Below, piece after piece: positions 47,001-55,984 of a DNA stretch of 64,000 nucleotides (its first letter is position 1; each line of letters opens with the position of its first letter). The position numbers and the translations under genes were made by a program. The notes below the pieces were generated by a model. The model saw nothing but the letters and a program-made list of their open reading frames with translations, ran no database searches and was not told the DNA's origin. The stretch is from an uncultured Oscillospiraceae bacterium (GTDB lineage: Bacteria > Bacillota > Clostridia > Oscillospirales > Oscillospiraceae): assembly GCA_947581795.1 (NCBI GenBank), contig CANPVS010000002.1, forward strand, positions 62,001 to 126,000, in the 5' to 3' direction.

Positions 47001-49490
47001 TCTGCGGCGATGACGACCGCCCTGAAGGTGGGCGCCAACGAGGTCGTGGTGCCCGAGGTCACCAGCTCCTCCGATGCCGAATCCGGCGGCGCGCTGTACG
47101 TGCAGTACACCGGCGGCGCCGACACGGTGGAGGAATACGCTGTGCGCGTCAGCGGCGGCGTGGAGGTGCCCGTGCTGGACCTGTACAAGGTCCCGGAGGG
47201 CGAACGGGCCGGAAGGGTCAGCGCCTATGTGTCGGAGCTCTCGGCCTACGTCGGCAATATGGCGGCCAAGCACGCCGAGGTCAACAAGGAATATGACGAG
47301 AAGAACTGCATCCTGGGAGCCACGGACATCATGCTGGACACCATGATGCTGTCCCTGCCCGCGCAGCAGGTGCTGGCCGGCTGCGGCAATGACCCGGGTA
47401 AGCTCCTCAACTCTCTGAACGCCATGGAGAAGATGATGGCCCTGTTCTACCAGCACAAGGGCCTGAACGCCTCCGCAAGGGACGCGGTGGACCGGATACC
47501 CTTCCGGCACCTGAACATCCGCTATCAGCGCATGTTCTCCGGTGCTTTCATGTACGCCTCCGGCGACCACATCGGCATCGAGTGGAATGAGACGGCGGGC
47601 ATGGCCGGCTGCGGCGGCGTGACGGACTCCAATGGCCTCTATACCGGCGGGAACTACTTCGGCTGGGGCGTGGCCCATGAGATCGGCCACGATATCAACC
47701 AGGGCTCCTACGCCATCGCCGAGATCACCAACAACTACTTCGCCGTCCTGGCCCAGGCCCAGGACAGCAACGGCAGCGTCCGCTTTGACTATAACAACGT
47801 CTACGCCAAGGTCACCAGCGGCGTGAAGGGAAGCTCCTCCAACGTGTTCACCCAGCTGGCCATGTACTGGCAGCTGCACCTTGCCTATGACACCGGCTAC
47901 AACTTCAAGACCTACAGCGATTACAACGAGCAGTTCAACAACCTCTTCTTCGCCCGGGTGGACACCTACGCCCGCACGCCCTCCAAGGCGCCCGCGCCCA
48001 AGGGCGTGGCTCTGAGCCTGGAGAAGGCGGATGTGGATCAGACCATCATGCGTCTGGCCTGCGCCGCGGCCCAGAAGGACCTGCTGGACTTCTTCCAGCG
48101 CTGGGGCAAGACTCCCGACGAGACGACGATCGCCTATGCCCGTCAGTTCCCGGAGGAGACCCGCGCTATCTATTATGTGTGCGACGACTCCCGCCGCTAC
48201 ACCATCGAACACAGCGGCGGCAGCGCCCTGGCGGAGAACGGCGCCACGACGGCCATTGCCTCCGCGGCGGCACAGGTCGACACCTCCCAAGCCAACAAGG
48301 TGACGATCTCCATCACGCCGAACGATACCGTTCCCGCGGAGCAGGTGCTGGGCTACGAGATCGTGCGCCGCACCATCTCTGGCGGCGTCACCGAGAAGCG
48401 GACCGTGGGCTTCACCACCGAAAACAGCTTTGCGGACACCGTGTCCGCCATGAACAACCGGACCGTGTCCTATGAGGTCACGATGGTGGATAAGTACCTG
48501 AACCGCTCCGCCGTGACTGAGACCGGCATGGTGAAGATCAAGCACGAGGGTGACCTGGCAAAGGATAACTGGACCATCAGTACCAAGGGCTTGGAGGCCA
48601 ACGCCATCAGGCACGAAGCCGATATGGAGAACCCCGAGGTGGTGGAGGAGGACCCCGCCGCGCTGGCCATCGACGGTAGAAACGACACCGTGTTCACCGC
48701 CAAGACCGGCGAGAGTGCCATGATCGAGATCGACTTCCACGATATCCAGGTGATCACCGGTCTGCGGTATATTGCCGGCGATAAGTCCCTGGGCAAGGTC
48801 ACTGTGTCCGTCCACCAGGCCGACGAGTGGATCCATCTGCAGGATGAAGTGGTCCTGGACGAGGATAAGACCGTCTACTTCTCCAATGCGGATGGCAACT
48901 ATGTGAGCACCTACGCGGCGGACGCCATCCGTTTGGAGCTGCTGGAACATATGGATGAGATATCCGTGGCGGAGCTGGACGTGCTGGGTCCCAGCGGCGA
49001 CAATGTGGACTTTGCCTACGCGGAGGGTTCCGCGGCCATCGGCTACCTGAGCGATGCATATGAATACGACACGAAGCAGCATTATTCCATCCCGAAGGAT
49101 TCCCTGGTGTTCACCGGCAGTTATAAGGGCAACGCCGCCTACAATGTGGTGATGCTCTATGACCAGAACGGTAAGCTGGTGACCGGCATCGACCCGGATA
49201 CGGGCGATCAGGTGGTCAACCAGACGATCCTGTCCAGGGTGCCGGACAGCGGAAAGATACAGGATGTGGCCGACGGCATATGGATCTATTGGATCGAGCC
49301 GCAGGAGAGAGACATCAATAAGGGTTTCGCGATACCGGACAAGGTCCGGGTGGAGCTTTACCGGGTCAACGATGCCGTGAACAACGAGGGCGAGCGTCTC
49401 GTCAGCGACTCGCTGTTCGTGGATGTTCCCGAACACATCGGCCAGATCACCCTCAGCAAGGACGGCGCCTCTACAGGCGCCGTGGGCTGA
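44061..49490 (+). CDS. Secreted multidomain M60-like (enhancin-type) metallopeptidase with dockerin and FN3 domains
   Basis: Signal peptide MKKIISLLLAWIMVFSLAVPVFG; dockerin repeats YGDLNSDGYVNDDDWDVLKLAL...YDLNGSGETDLADAQCLAKAM; FN3-like segments; HEIGHDINQGSYAIAE zinc motif. Confidence 0.88.
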   Translation: MKKIISLLLAWIMVFSLAVPVFGVQEEAQDGDPLAAPYGQDDLPVEEESGGELVVETEPPVYEPIPTSEPAPEEDMPTLPEEPAPVDPTEEPVADPTATTEPSEAPEASASPEPSESPMPSESPMPSEEPETEEDSGIMLVSTDVTTGQIDVTISNAMDLAADPMLTVSLSGGVHEPVNVSANGSIHSFQNLQPGDYTLTVTGQWFVPYTQAVHVDACDGVTVKLTVGQLPFYNDKDYHPGVLRYGDLNSDGYVNDDDWDVLKLALVSSDASYDLNGSGETDLADAQCLAKAMKVQAMEATLEHYVPATAITSGADVGTTVTGDLQDLFQANERPVLLGNVDDTPISDKAPVQVEMAMADGATADVIVLDKTNISDAEITVDTDEGIKTFVIGYPAPITAPLSGDEPSSEAMTISAFSTVAAPIMPINGTPVTKDGNGNIQLNLGGQVAVKRVTIRITGTETGDLASITQVEFVNGMESRIPEPQLDVPQNLTAVPGSRQFTISWTACQNITGYQVQVSDGNTSETYDLAGTSLTVTSFGGKEVLNYTTYTVCVQSVNGKWESGFCEAVSVTPKPTGRPDKPDNVKAAGGFQSITVSWKNMKDTQSYNLYYRDTAAGETYQKIEGITATSYAFTGLTGGQIEYEVYVTGVNEFGESGESIHATAKTVSGDPPQMPQFNLINRNEAGVPGPYHIRETAMANSAGATYGSASDNGASVWATVDSVPTSYYERASWDEGGYNGLYSRGLIYTFDRAYEMDTIGVMSMDPSMDFTYAGVRWWDEAGQAHDLGCNVVRTEDHKDANGGRYFFIRLPEPITTSKLQVGVARYWAGNNRINIAEIYFYQYDDLKKRINALYADDLHTTLVEGVTEDMLDQLAADIDASHDAFGHVNPDKDQLVKELDTARQIFRDQFLRKVTHVHTGITGRGDEHGFGGLNAWQPLGVTAAAGEKITVYVGSSLRNTGESTNLQLIFTQYHAEASAMSAAMTTALKVGANEVVVPEVTSSSDAESGGALYVQYTGGADTVEEYAVRVSGGVEVPVLDLYKVPEGERAGRVSAYVSELSAYVGNMAAKHAEVNKEYDEKNCILGATDIMLDTMMLSLPAQQVLAGCGNDPGKLLNSLNAMEKMMALFYQHKGLNASARDAVDRIPFRHLNIRYQRMFSGAFMYASGDHIGIEWNETAGMAGCGGVTDSNGLYTGGNYFGWGVAHEIGHDINQGSYAIAEITNNYFAVLAQAQDSNGSVRFDYNNVYAKVTSGVKGSSSNVFTQLAMYWQLHLAYDTGYNFKTYSDYNEQFNNLFFARVDTYARTPSKAPAPKGVALSLEKADVDQTIMRLACAAAQKDLLDFFQRWGKTPDETTIAYARQFPEETRAIYYVCDDSRRYTIEHSGGSALAENGATTAIASAAAQVDTSQANKVTISITPNDTVPAEQVLGYEIVRRTISGGVTEKRTVGFTTENSFADTVSAMNNRTVSYEVTMVDKYLNRSAVTETGMVKIKHEGDLAKDNWTISTKGLEANAIRHEADMENPEVVEEDPAALAIDGRNDTVFTAKTGESAMIEIDFHDIQVITGLRYIAGDKSLGKVTVSVHQADEWIHLQDEVVLDEDKTVYFSNADGNYVSTYAADAIRLELLEHMDEISVAELDVLGPSGDNVDFAYAEGSAAIGYLSDAYEYDTKQHYSIPKDSLVFTGSYKGNAAYNVVMLYDQNGKLVTGIDPDTGDQVVNQTILSRVPDSGKIQDVADGIWIYWIEPQERDINKGFAIPDKVRVELYRVNDAVNNEGERLVSDSLFVDVPEHIGQITLSKDGASTGAVG

Positions 49491-49516
49491 GGCGGAGAAG
49501 AAAGGAGGAAAGCACG

Positions 49517-50617
49517 ATGAAACGGTTCCTTCATATCATTCTGACAGTCCTGCTCCTGGCGGCCCTGGTGATGCCGGCTGCTCACGGGCTGGCTGAGGAG
49601 GCGCCGGAGGCGACGGCTGTCCCGGCGGATGCCATCACAGTCGATACCAGCGGCAATGTCACACTGTATTCCACCCATATGGCGGCGGAAATGGTCTCCT
49701 CCATCCAGTTTACCCTGAAGGGGGCCGTCGGCTTCACGCCCGCTGGCAGTATTTCAAGTGGATGGCTTTTTCATACAAACCTTATCGGGGATGAGCTCAC
49801 GGTCTACATCGCCGGCACGGAGCCTCTGATCCAGAGCGGTGAGTTCCTTACTCTTGGCACGGTCACCTCGACAGGGACTGTGACTTTGGCGGACAACTCT
49901 CTGAAATTCGCCTATGGCACCCGTGCCGTCATCCAGAACGCGGTGGATGAAGAGGACAGCGTTTTGGAGAGCGAGGATGGCAAACCGACCCTGGAAGAGG
50001 CCAGATCGATACTGGAGAAAGAGATCAACTATGCGGAGGCGCTTGAGAAGGACGCCTACACGCCGGAGAGCTGGAACGCGCTGCAGGCGATGCTTGACCT
50101 TGTCAAATCCAGACTTGCTGACGAAAACGTCGGAGCGGAGGAGATGGTCCAGGCATGTGATGATCTGGCTGCAACCATAGACGCTTTGCAGGCCGTTCAG
50201 GGCCCCGAGTTTGAACGGGGCGGCAGCGGAGGAACCATCTATGACGGCTACGACGACGGCACCGGTTCCGGTGCTCCGGAGGCCACGCAGACCCTTGAAC
50301 CCACCGCGACCCCTGGGCCCACTGCGACGACGGCGCCAACCGAAACGCCCTCGCCCACGGACGCGCCTGTGACGACGAGCGAACCTGTGACGACGAGCGA
50401 GCCCGTGATGACCAGTGAGCCTGTGGCGACCGGTGAGCCTGTGACGAGGGATGCGGCTGCTGCGCCCACGCAGGCGCCTGCGGTCCAGACGGGCAATACC
50501 GGTCCCAGCGCCCCCAACACGGGGGACGAGACGGTATTCGTGCCCTGGGCGCTGATGCTGGTCATGAGCGCCGCGGCGCTGGCGGTCATCATCGGCCGGG
50601 CCAAGCGCCGCCAGTAA
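49517..50617 (+). CDS. Cell-wall-anchored protein with cohesin-like domain, FIVAR-like helical module and sorting-like signal
   Basis: Signal peptide; ITVDTSGNVTLYSTHMAAEMVSSIQFTLKG...SGEFLTLGTV cohesin-like; LEKEINYAEALEKDAYTPESWNALQAMLDLVKSRLADENVGAEEMVQACDDLAATIDAL FIVAR-like; SAPNTGDE-TM-RAKRRQ. Confidence 0.65.
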   Translation: MKRFLHIILTVLLLAALVMPAAHGLAEEAPEATAVPADAITVDTSGNVTLYSTHMAAEMVSSIQFTLKGAVGFTPAGSISSGWLFHTNLIGDELTVYIAGTEPLIQSGEFLTLGTVTSTGTVTLADNSLKFAYGTRAVIQNAVDEEDSVLESEDGKPTLEEARSILEKEINYAEALEKDAYTPESWNALQAMLDLVKSRLADENVGAEEMVQACDDLAATIDALQAVQGPEFERGGSGGTIYDGYDDGTGSGAPEATQTLEPTATPGPTATTAPTETPSPTDAPVTTSEPVTTSEPVMTSEPVATGEPVTRDAAAAPTQAPAVQTGNTGPSAPNTGDETVFVPWALMLVMSAAALAVIIGRAKRRQ

Positions 50618-50647
50618 AAAGAATAATACATCAATATACATCATCTT

Positions 50648-50677
50648 GCCCCCGGCTCCTGCCGGGGGCGCTTTTTG
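50648..50677 (+). terminator. Rho-independent terminator
   Basis: GCCCCCGGC tcct GCCGGGGGC followed by GCTTTTTG. Confidence 0.85.
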
Positions 50678-50762
50678 TTGTGGACGGTACACACTGGGCA
50701 TATTCGCTAAAATTTACCATTTCTTTGGCGGAAAAATGTCTTTTCCCGTATGTTGGGAAGAA

Positions 50763-50792
50763 TTGACTTTCCAACCGGCACTTTGTTATAAT
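50763..50792 (+). promoter_or_regulatory. Promoter of the purine operon
   Basis: TTGACT - 18 nt - TATAAT upstream of the leader. Confidence 0.7.
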
Positions 50793-50811
50793 CAAAATAA
50801 CAATGAAACAC

Positions 50812-50888
50812 GCATGAATTGGCAACTGACGGTGAGCGGCGAACGCAAGGGAGCCAATTTCATTGTTTTTGCCGACCGTCTGGGCAGT
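50812..50888 (+). ncRNA. ZTP (pfl) riboswitch
   Basis: gaattggcaactgacgg...aagGGAGCCaattt...ttttGCCGaCCGtCTGGGCag matches the pfl/ZTP layout (GGAGC ... GCCG-CCG-CUGGGC); directly upstream of purE. Confidence 0.85.
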
Positions 50889-50924
50889 TCTATTTGCGAA
50901 CGAATAGAACTGCTCAAAATGCTT
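50884..50924 (+). terminator. Riboswitch expression-platform terminator
   Basis: GCAGTTCTATT tgcgaacg AATAGAACTGC then tcaaaatgcttt; 5' arm overlaps the CTGGGC end of the aptamer. Confidence 0.7.
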
Positions 50925-50939
50925 TAAGGGAGTATACCG

Positions 50940-51437
50940 ATGAAGAAAGTAGCCATCATCATGGGCAGCGACAGCGACCTGCCTGTGGCGGAGAAGGCGG
51001 TCCAGCGTCTGGACGAATTCGGCGTGCCCTGCGAGGTGCACATCTTCTCCGCTCACCGCACGCCTGAGGAGGCCAGGGACTTTGCCCTGCACGCCCGAAG
51101 CCGGGACTTCGGCGTTCTCATTGCGGCCGCCGGCATGGCGGCGCATCTGGCCGGGGCCATAGCGGCCAACACCACCCTGCCGGTGATCGGCATTCCTCTG
51201 AAAAGTAAAAACCTAGACGGCGTTGACGCCCTTCTGTCCACGGTGCAGATGCCTTCCGGCATCCCGGTAGCCACCGTAGCGATTGATGGGGCAGTCAACG
51301 CCGCGCTGTTATCTGTTGAGATACTGGCGCTGGAGGATGAGTCCCTCGCGGCAAAGCTGGACGCGGCCCGCGCCGCTGAGAGAGCGAAGGTCCTGGAGAA
51401 GAACGCGGCCGTGGAGGCACGGTTCAATCACGAATAA
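50940..51437 (+). CDS. purE: N5-carboxyaminoimidazole ribonucleotide mutase
   Basis: [40 protein letters not shown]. Confidence 0.96.
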   Translation: MKKVAIIMGSDSDLPVAEKAVQRLDEFGVPCEVHIFSAHRTPEEARDFALHARSRDFGVLIAAAGMAAHLAGAIAANTTLPVIGIPLKSKNLDGVDALLSTVQMPSGIPVATVAIDGAVNAALLSVEILALEDESLAAKLDAARAAERAKVLEKNAAVEARFNHE

Positions 51438-51463
51438 ACAACCTTTTATGGAGGTCTTTTACC

Positions 51464-52171
<708 letters not shown>

Positions 52172-52181
52172 AAGGAGTTTT

Positions 52182-53624
52182 ATGGGTAACCTTCACGAGG
52201 AATGCGGCGTGTTCGGCATCTTCGCGCCGAAACAGATGCCGCTGGTATCCACCGCTTATTATGGTCTGTACGCCTTGCAGCACCGTGGGCAGGAGAGCTG
52301 CGGCATCGTCATCAACGACGACGGCCTCTTCAGCTTTTATAAGGACCTGGGCCTGGTGAACGACGTGTTCACCAACCGGGTGCTGAATCATCTGCCGGAG
52401 GGGAACATGGCCGTGGGCCACGTCCGCTACGGCACCACCGGCTGCAGCGGCCGGGAAAACTGCCAGCCCATGGTGGTCAACCACGTGAAGGGCCGCATGG
52501 CCCTGGCCCACAACGGCAACCTGGTCAACTCCGCCGAACTCAGGAAAGCCCTGGAGCTGCAGGGCTCCATCTTCCACTCCACCAGCGACACGGAGGTCAT
52601 CTCTTACGTCATCACCAAGGAGCGGCTCACCGCGCCATCCATCGAGCAGGCAGTGAATCAGGCCATGTTCCTTATTAAGGGCGCCTATTCCATGGTGGTC
52701 ATGAGCCCCTCCAAGCTCTTGGCTGTGCGGGACGAGAACGGCTTCCGGCCTCTCTGCTACGGTCAGCGTGAGGACGGGGCCTATGTGGTGGCGTCGGAAA
52801 GCTGCGCTCTGGAGGCGGTGAACGCCCGGTTCATCCGGGATGTGGAGCCGGGGGAGATCGTCATGTTCTCCAAAGATGGCGTGCAGAGCATCCGGGACCA
52901 CTGCGGCAAGGCGCCCAAGAAGCTCTGCATCTTTGAGCATATCTATTTCGCCCGTCCCGACTCCGTCATCGATGGCGTCAGCGTCCATGAGGCCCGCATC
53001 CGGGCCGGGGAGCGGCTGGCCGCCCGTCATCCGGTGGAAGCGGACGTGGTGGTGGGTGTGCCCGACTCCGGGCTGGATGCCGCCCTTGGCTATGCCCGGG
53101 CCTCCGGCATCCCCTACGGCGTAGGCTTTATCAAGAATAAATACATCGGCCGCACCTTCATCGCCCCGGGGCAGGATACCCGGGAGGATCTGGTGCGCAT
53201 CAAATTAAACCCCGTGGGCAGCGTTGTCCGGGGAAAGCGGGTAGTGGTGGTGGACGATTCCATCGTCCGTGGCACCACCAGCGGCCGGTTCGTGCGGCTC
53301 CTGCGGGAGGCCGGCGCGGCGGAGGTACATATGCGCATCTCCGCGCCGCCGTTTTTGAACCCCTGCTATTACGGCACGGACATCGACTCCCGGGACAACC
53401 TGATCGCCTGCCGACACACGGTGGAGGAGATATGCGCCATCATCGGCGCGGACAGCCTGGGCTATCTGCCGACCGAAGATCTGCCATATCTTTTGGGAGA
53501 CGCCTCCTGCGAGGGCTTCTGCGACGCCTGCTTCACCAACAACTATCCCACCATGGTACCCACCAACAGCTCCAAGAGCCGCTTTGAGTACAAGATCAGC
53601 GAGGGGAGGGGCCGTGATGAATAA
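52182..53624 (+). CDS. purF: Amidophosphoribosyltransferase
   Basis: HEECGVFGIF; LQHRGQESCGI; VVVVDDSIVRGTTS. Confidence 0.96.
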   Translation: MGNLHEECGVFGIFAPKQMPLVSTAYYGLYALQHRGQESCGIVINDDGLFSFYKDLGLVNDVFTNRVLNHLPEGNMAVGHVRYGTTGCSGRENCQPMVVNHVKGRMALAHNGNLVNSAELRKALELQGSIFHSTSDTEVISYVITKERLTAPSIEQAVNQAMFLIKGAYSMVVMSPSKLLAVRDENGFRPLCYGQREDGAYVVASESCALEAVNARFIRDVEPGEIVMFSKDGVQSIRDHCGKAPKKLCIFEHIYFARPDSVIDGVSVHEARIRAGERLAARHPVEADVVVGVPDSGLDAALGYARASGIPYGVGFIKNKYIGRTFIAPGQDTREDLVRIKLNPVGSVVRGKRVVVVDDSIVRGTTSGRFVRLLREAGAAEVHMRISAPPFLNPCYYGTDIDSRDNLIACRHTVEEICAIIGADSLGYLPTEDLPYLLGDASCEGFCDACFTNNYPTMVPTNSSKSRFEYKISEGRGRDE

Positions 53625-54660
53625 GGAGAGCTTTTCCGCCAGCTACGCTGCCGCCGGCGTGGACATCACCGCGGGCTATAAGTCCGTGGAGCTCATGAAA
53701 CGCCATATCGCCCGGACCCATATCCCCGGCGTGGTGGGGGACGTGGGCGGCTTCGGCGGCCTGTTCCGCCCGGAGCTGGCCGGCATGAAGGAGCCTATCC
53801 TGGTCTCCGGCACCGACGGCGTGGGCACGAAGATACGCCTTGCCCAACTCCTGGACAAGCACGATACCATCGGCATCGACTGCGTGGCCATGTGTGTCAA
53901 CGATGTTGTCTGCGCCGGGGCAAAGCCCCTGTTCTTCCTGGACTATATCGCCTGCGGCAAAAATGTGCCCGAGCGCATCGCGGATATCGTTGCCGGCGTG
54001 GCCGAAGGGTGCGTTCAGGCGGGCTGCGCCCTCATCGGCGGGGAGACCGCCGAGCACCCCGGCGTCATGGCGGAGGACGACTATGACCTGGCAGGGTTCG
54101 TGGTAGGTATCGCCGACAGAGAGAAGATGCTGGATAATGCCGCCACAAAGGCGGGAGATGTGCTTATCGCACTGCCCTCCAGCGGCGTTCACTCCAACGG
54201 CTTTTCCCTGGTGCGGAAGGTGTTCCGTATTGGCGAGGCAGACATCTCCGCCCCCTGTGAGGCACTTGGCGGCGCCAGCGTGGGGCAGACGCTCCTGACC
54301 CCGACAAAGATATATGTAAAGGCCATCCTGGCCCTGATGGAGGCGGTGACCGTGAAGGGCGTGAGCCACATCACCGGCGGCGGCTTTTACGAGAACATCC
54401 CCCGGAGCATCCCGGAAGGCCTTTCTGCCCGCATCGAAAAAAGCGCTGTGCGCACACCGTCCATTTTTGACCTCATCCAAAAGACCGGGGATATCCCGGA
54501 ACGGGACATGTTCAACACCTTCAACATGGGCGTGGGCATGACGGTGACGGTCTCCGCCGCGGACGCGGACCGAGCGCTGGAGGTGCTGCGGGAAAACGGC
54601 GAGGAGGCCTATATCCTGGGCGAGATCGTCAAAGGCGGAGAGAGGGTGCAGCTTCTATGA
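53617..54660 (+). CDS. purM: Phosphoribosylformylglycinamidine cyclo-ligase
   Basis: SYAAAGVDITAGYKSVELMKRH; VSGTDGVGTKIRLA; ALIGGETAEHPGVM. Confidence 0.96.
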   Translation: MNKESFSASYAAAGVDITAGYKSVELMKRHIARTHIPGVVGDVGGFGGLFRPELAGMKEPILVSGTDGVGTKIRLAQLLDKHDTIGIDCVAMCVNDVVCAGAKPLFFLDYIACGKNVPERIADIVAGVAEGCVQAGCALIGGETAEHPGVMAEDDYDLAGFVVGIADREKMLDNAATKAGDVLIALPSSGVHSNGFSLVRKVFRIGEADISAPCEALGGASVGQTLLTPTKIYVKAILALMEAVTVKGVSHITGGGFYENIPRSIPEGLSARIEKSAVRTPSIFDLIQKTGDIPERDMFNTFNMGVGMTVTVSAADADRALEVLRENGEEAYILGEIVKGGERVQLL

Positions 54661-55274
54661 GAAAGACACGCATCGCCGTGTTCGTCTCCGGCGGCGGCAC
54701 CAATCTGCAGGCGCTTCTGGACGCCCAGGCGGCGGGAAAGCTTCCTTCCGGCCAGATCGTGCTGGTGGTGTCCAGCCAGCCGGACGCCTACGCGCTGGAG
54801 AGAGCCAAGAAGGCCGGCGTGCCTACGGTGGTCTGCTCCCGGAAGGAACTGGGCAGCCAGGAGGCATTTGAATCGGCCATCCTGAAGGCGCTGGATGACG
54901 CAGGCGCGGAAATGATCGTGCTGGCGGGATTTATGAGCATCCTCTCCAAGGACTTTACCGACAGGTTCCCGGAGCGCATTTTGAACGTGCATCCGGCGCT
55001 GATCCCCTCTTTCTGCGGGAAGGGATATTATGGCTTGCGGGTCCATGAGGAGGCCTTGAAGCGGGGCGTGAAGGTCACCGGCGCCACGGTGCATTTTGTC
55101 AACGAGATACCGGACGGTGGGCGCATCATCGCCCAGAAACCGGTGATGGTGGAAGACGGCGACACGCCGCAGGTTTTGCAGCGGCGGGTCATGGAACAGG
55201 CGGAGTGGATCATCCTGCCCCAGGCGGCGGAGATGGTGGCCGCGGACATTGCAAGGAGGAAAGAGCATGACTGA
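54657..55274 (+). CDS. purN: Phosphoribosylglycinamide formyltransferase
   Basis: IAVFVSGGGTNLQALLDAQ; ILNVHPALIPSFCGKGYYG; GATVHFVNE. Confidence 0.96.
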   Translation: MRKTRIAVFVSGGGTNLQALLDAQAAGKLPSGQIVLVVSSQPDAYALERAKKAGVPTVVCSRKELGSQEAFESAILKALDDAGAEMIVLAGFMSILSKDFTDRFPERILNVHPALIPSFCGKGYYGLRVHEEALKRGVKVTGATVHFVNEIPDGGRIIAQKPVMVEDGDTPQVLQRRVMEQAEWIILPQAAEMVAADIARRKEHD

Positions 55275-55971
55275 TCTGGCAGCGTATCTCAGTGAGAGGA
55301 CCTATCCCGGCCGGGGCATCGCTCTGGGCCGGAGCGCCGACGGAAAGAAGGCGGTGATCGTCTACTTCATCATGGGCCGCAGCGTCAACAGCCGAAACCG
55401 GGTGTTTGTGGAGACCGACGACGGCATCCGCACCCAGGCTCACGACTCGGCCAAGATGGTTGATCCAAGCCTCATCATCTATCACCCCGTGCGGACGGCC
55501 GGGAAGGGCACCGTGGTCACCAACGGCGACCAGACCGACACCATCCGGGACGGACTGCTGGCCGGCCAGACCTTTGCCGCCGCCCTGCGCACCCGCACAT
55601 TCGAGCCGGACGGGCCAAACTGGACGCCCCGCATCTCTGGCCTGGTGGAGCCGGACGGCAGCTATAAGCTCTCCATTCTGAAGAGCCTGGACGGCGACCC
55701 GGCCTGCTGCTGCCGGTATTTCTACGAGTACGATAAGCCCCAGGCGGGTCTTGGCCACATCATCCACACCTATGCCGCCGACGGCGACCCGCTGCCCTCT
55801 TATGAGGGGGAACCCGCCCCGGTATCCATCGACGCGCAGGACGCAAAGAGCCTGGCGGAGCAGGTCTGGGCAGCCCTCAACGAGGACAACAAGGTATCCC
55901 TCTATGTGTCCTGTATCCACCTGGCGACAGGGGAGCGGGACACGGTGATTGTCAACAAACACGAGGCTTAA
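55267..55971 (+). CDS. IMP cyclohydrolase, stand-alone PurO-like family
   Basis: LAAYLSERTYPGRGIALGRSADGKKAVIVYFIMGRSVNSRNRVF; between purN and AICARFT. Confidence 0.85.
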   Translation: MTDLAAYLSERTYPGRGIALGRSADGKKAVIVYFIMGRSVNSRNRVFVETDDGIRTQAHDSAKMVDPSLIIYHPVRTAGKGTVVTNGDQTDTIRDGLLAGQTFAAALRTRTFEPDGPNWTPRISGLVEPDGSYKLSILKSLDGDPACCCRYFYEYDKPQAGLGHIIHTYAADGDPLPSYEGEPAPVSIDAQDAKSLAEQVWAALNEDNKVSLYVSCIHLATGERDTVIVNKHEA

Positions 55972-55984
55972 GAAGGAGCGAACG

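Noticed and set aside
45384-49436. 1350-aa minus-strand ORF
   Set aside because: Shadow of the M60 metallopeptidase gene
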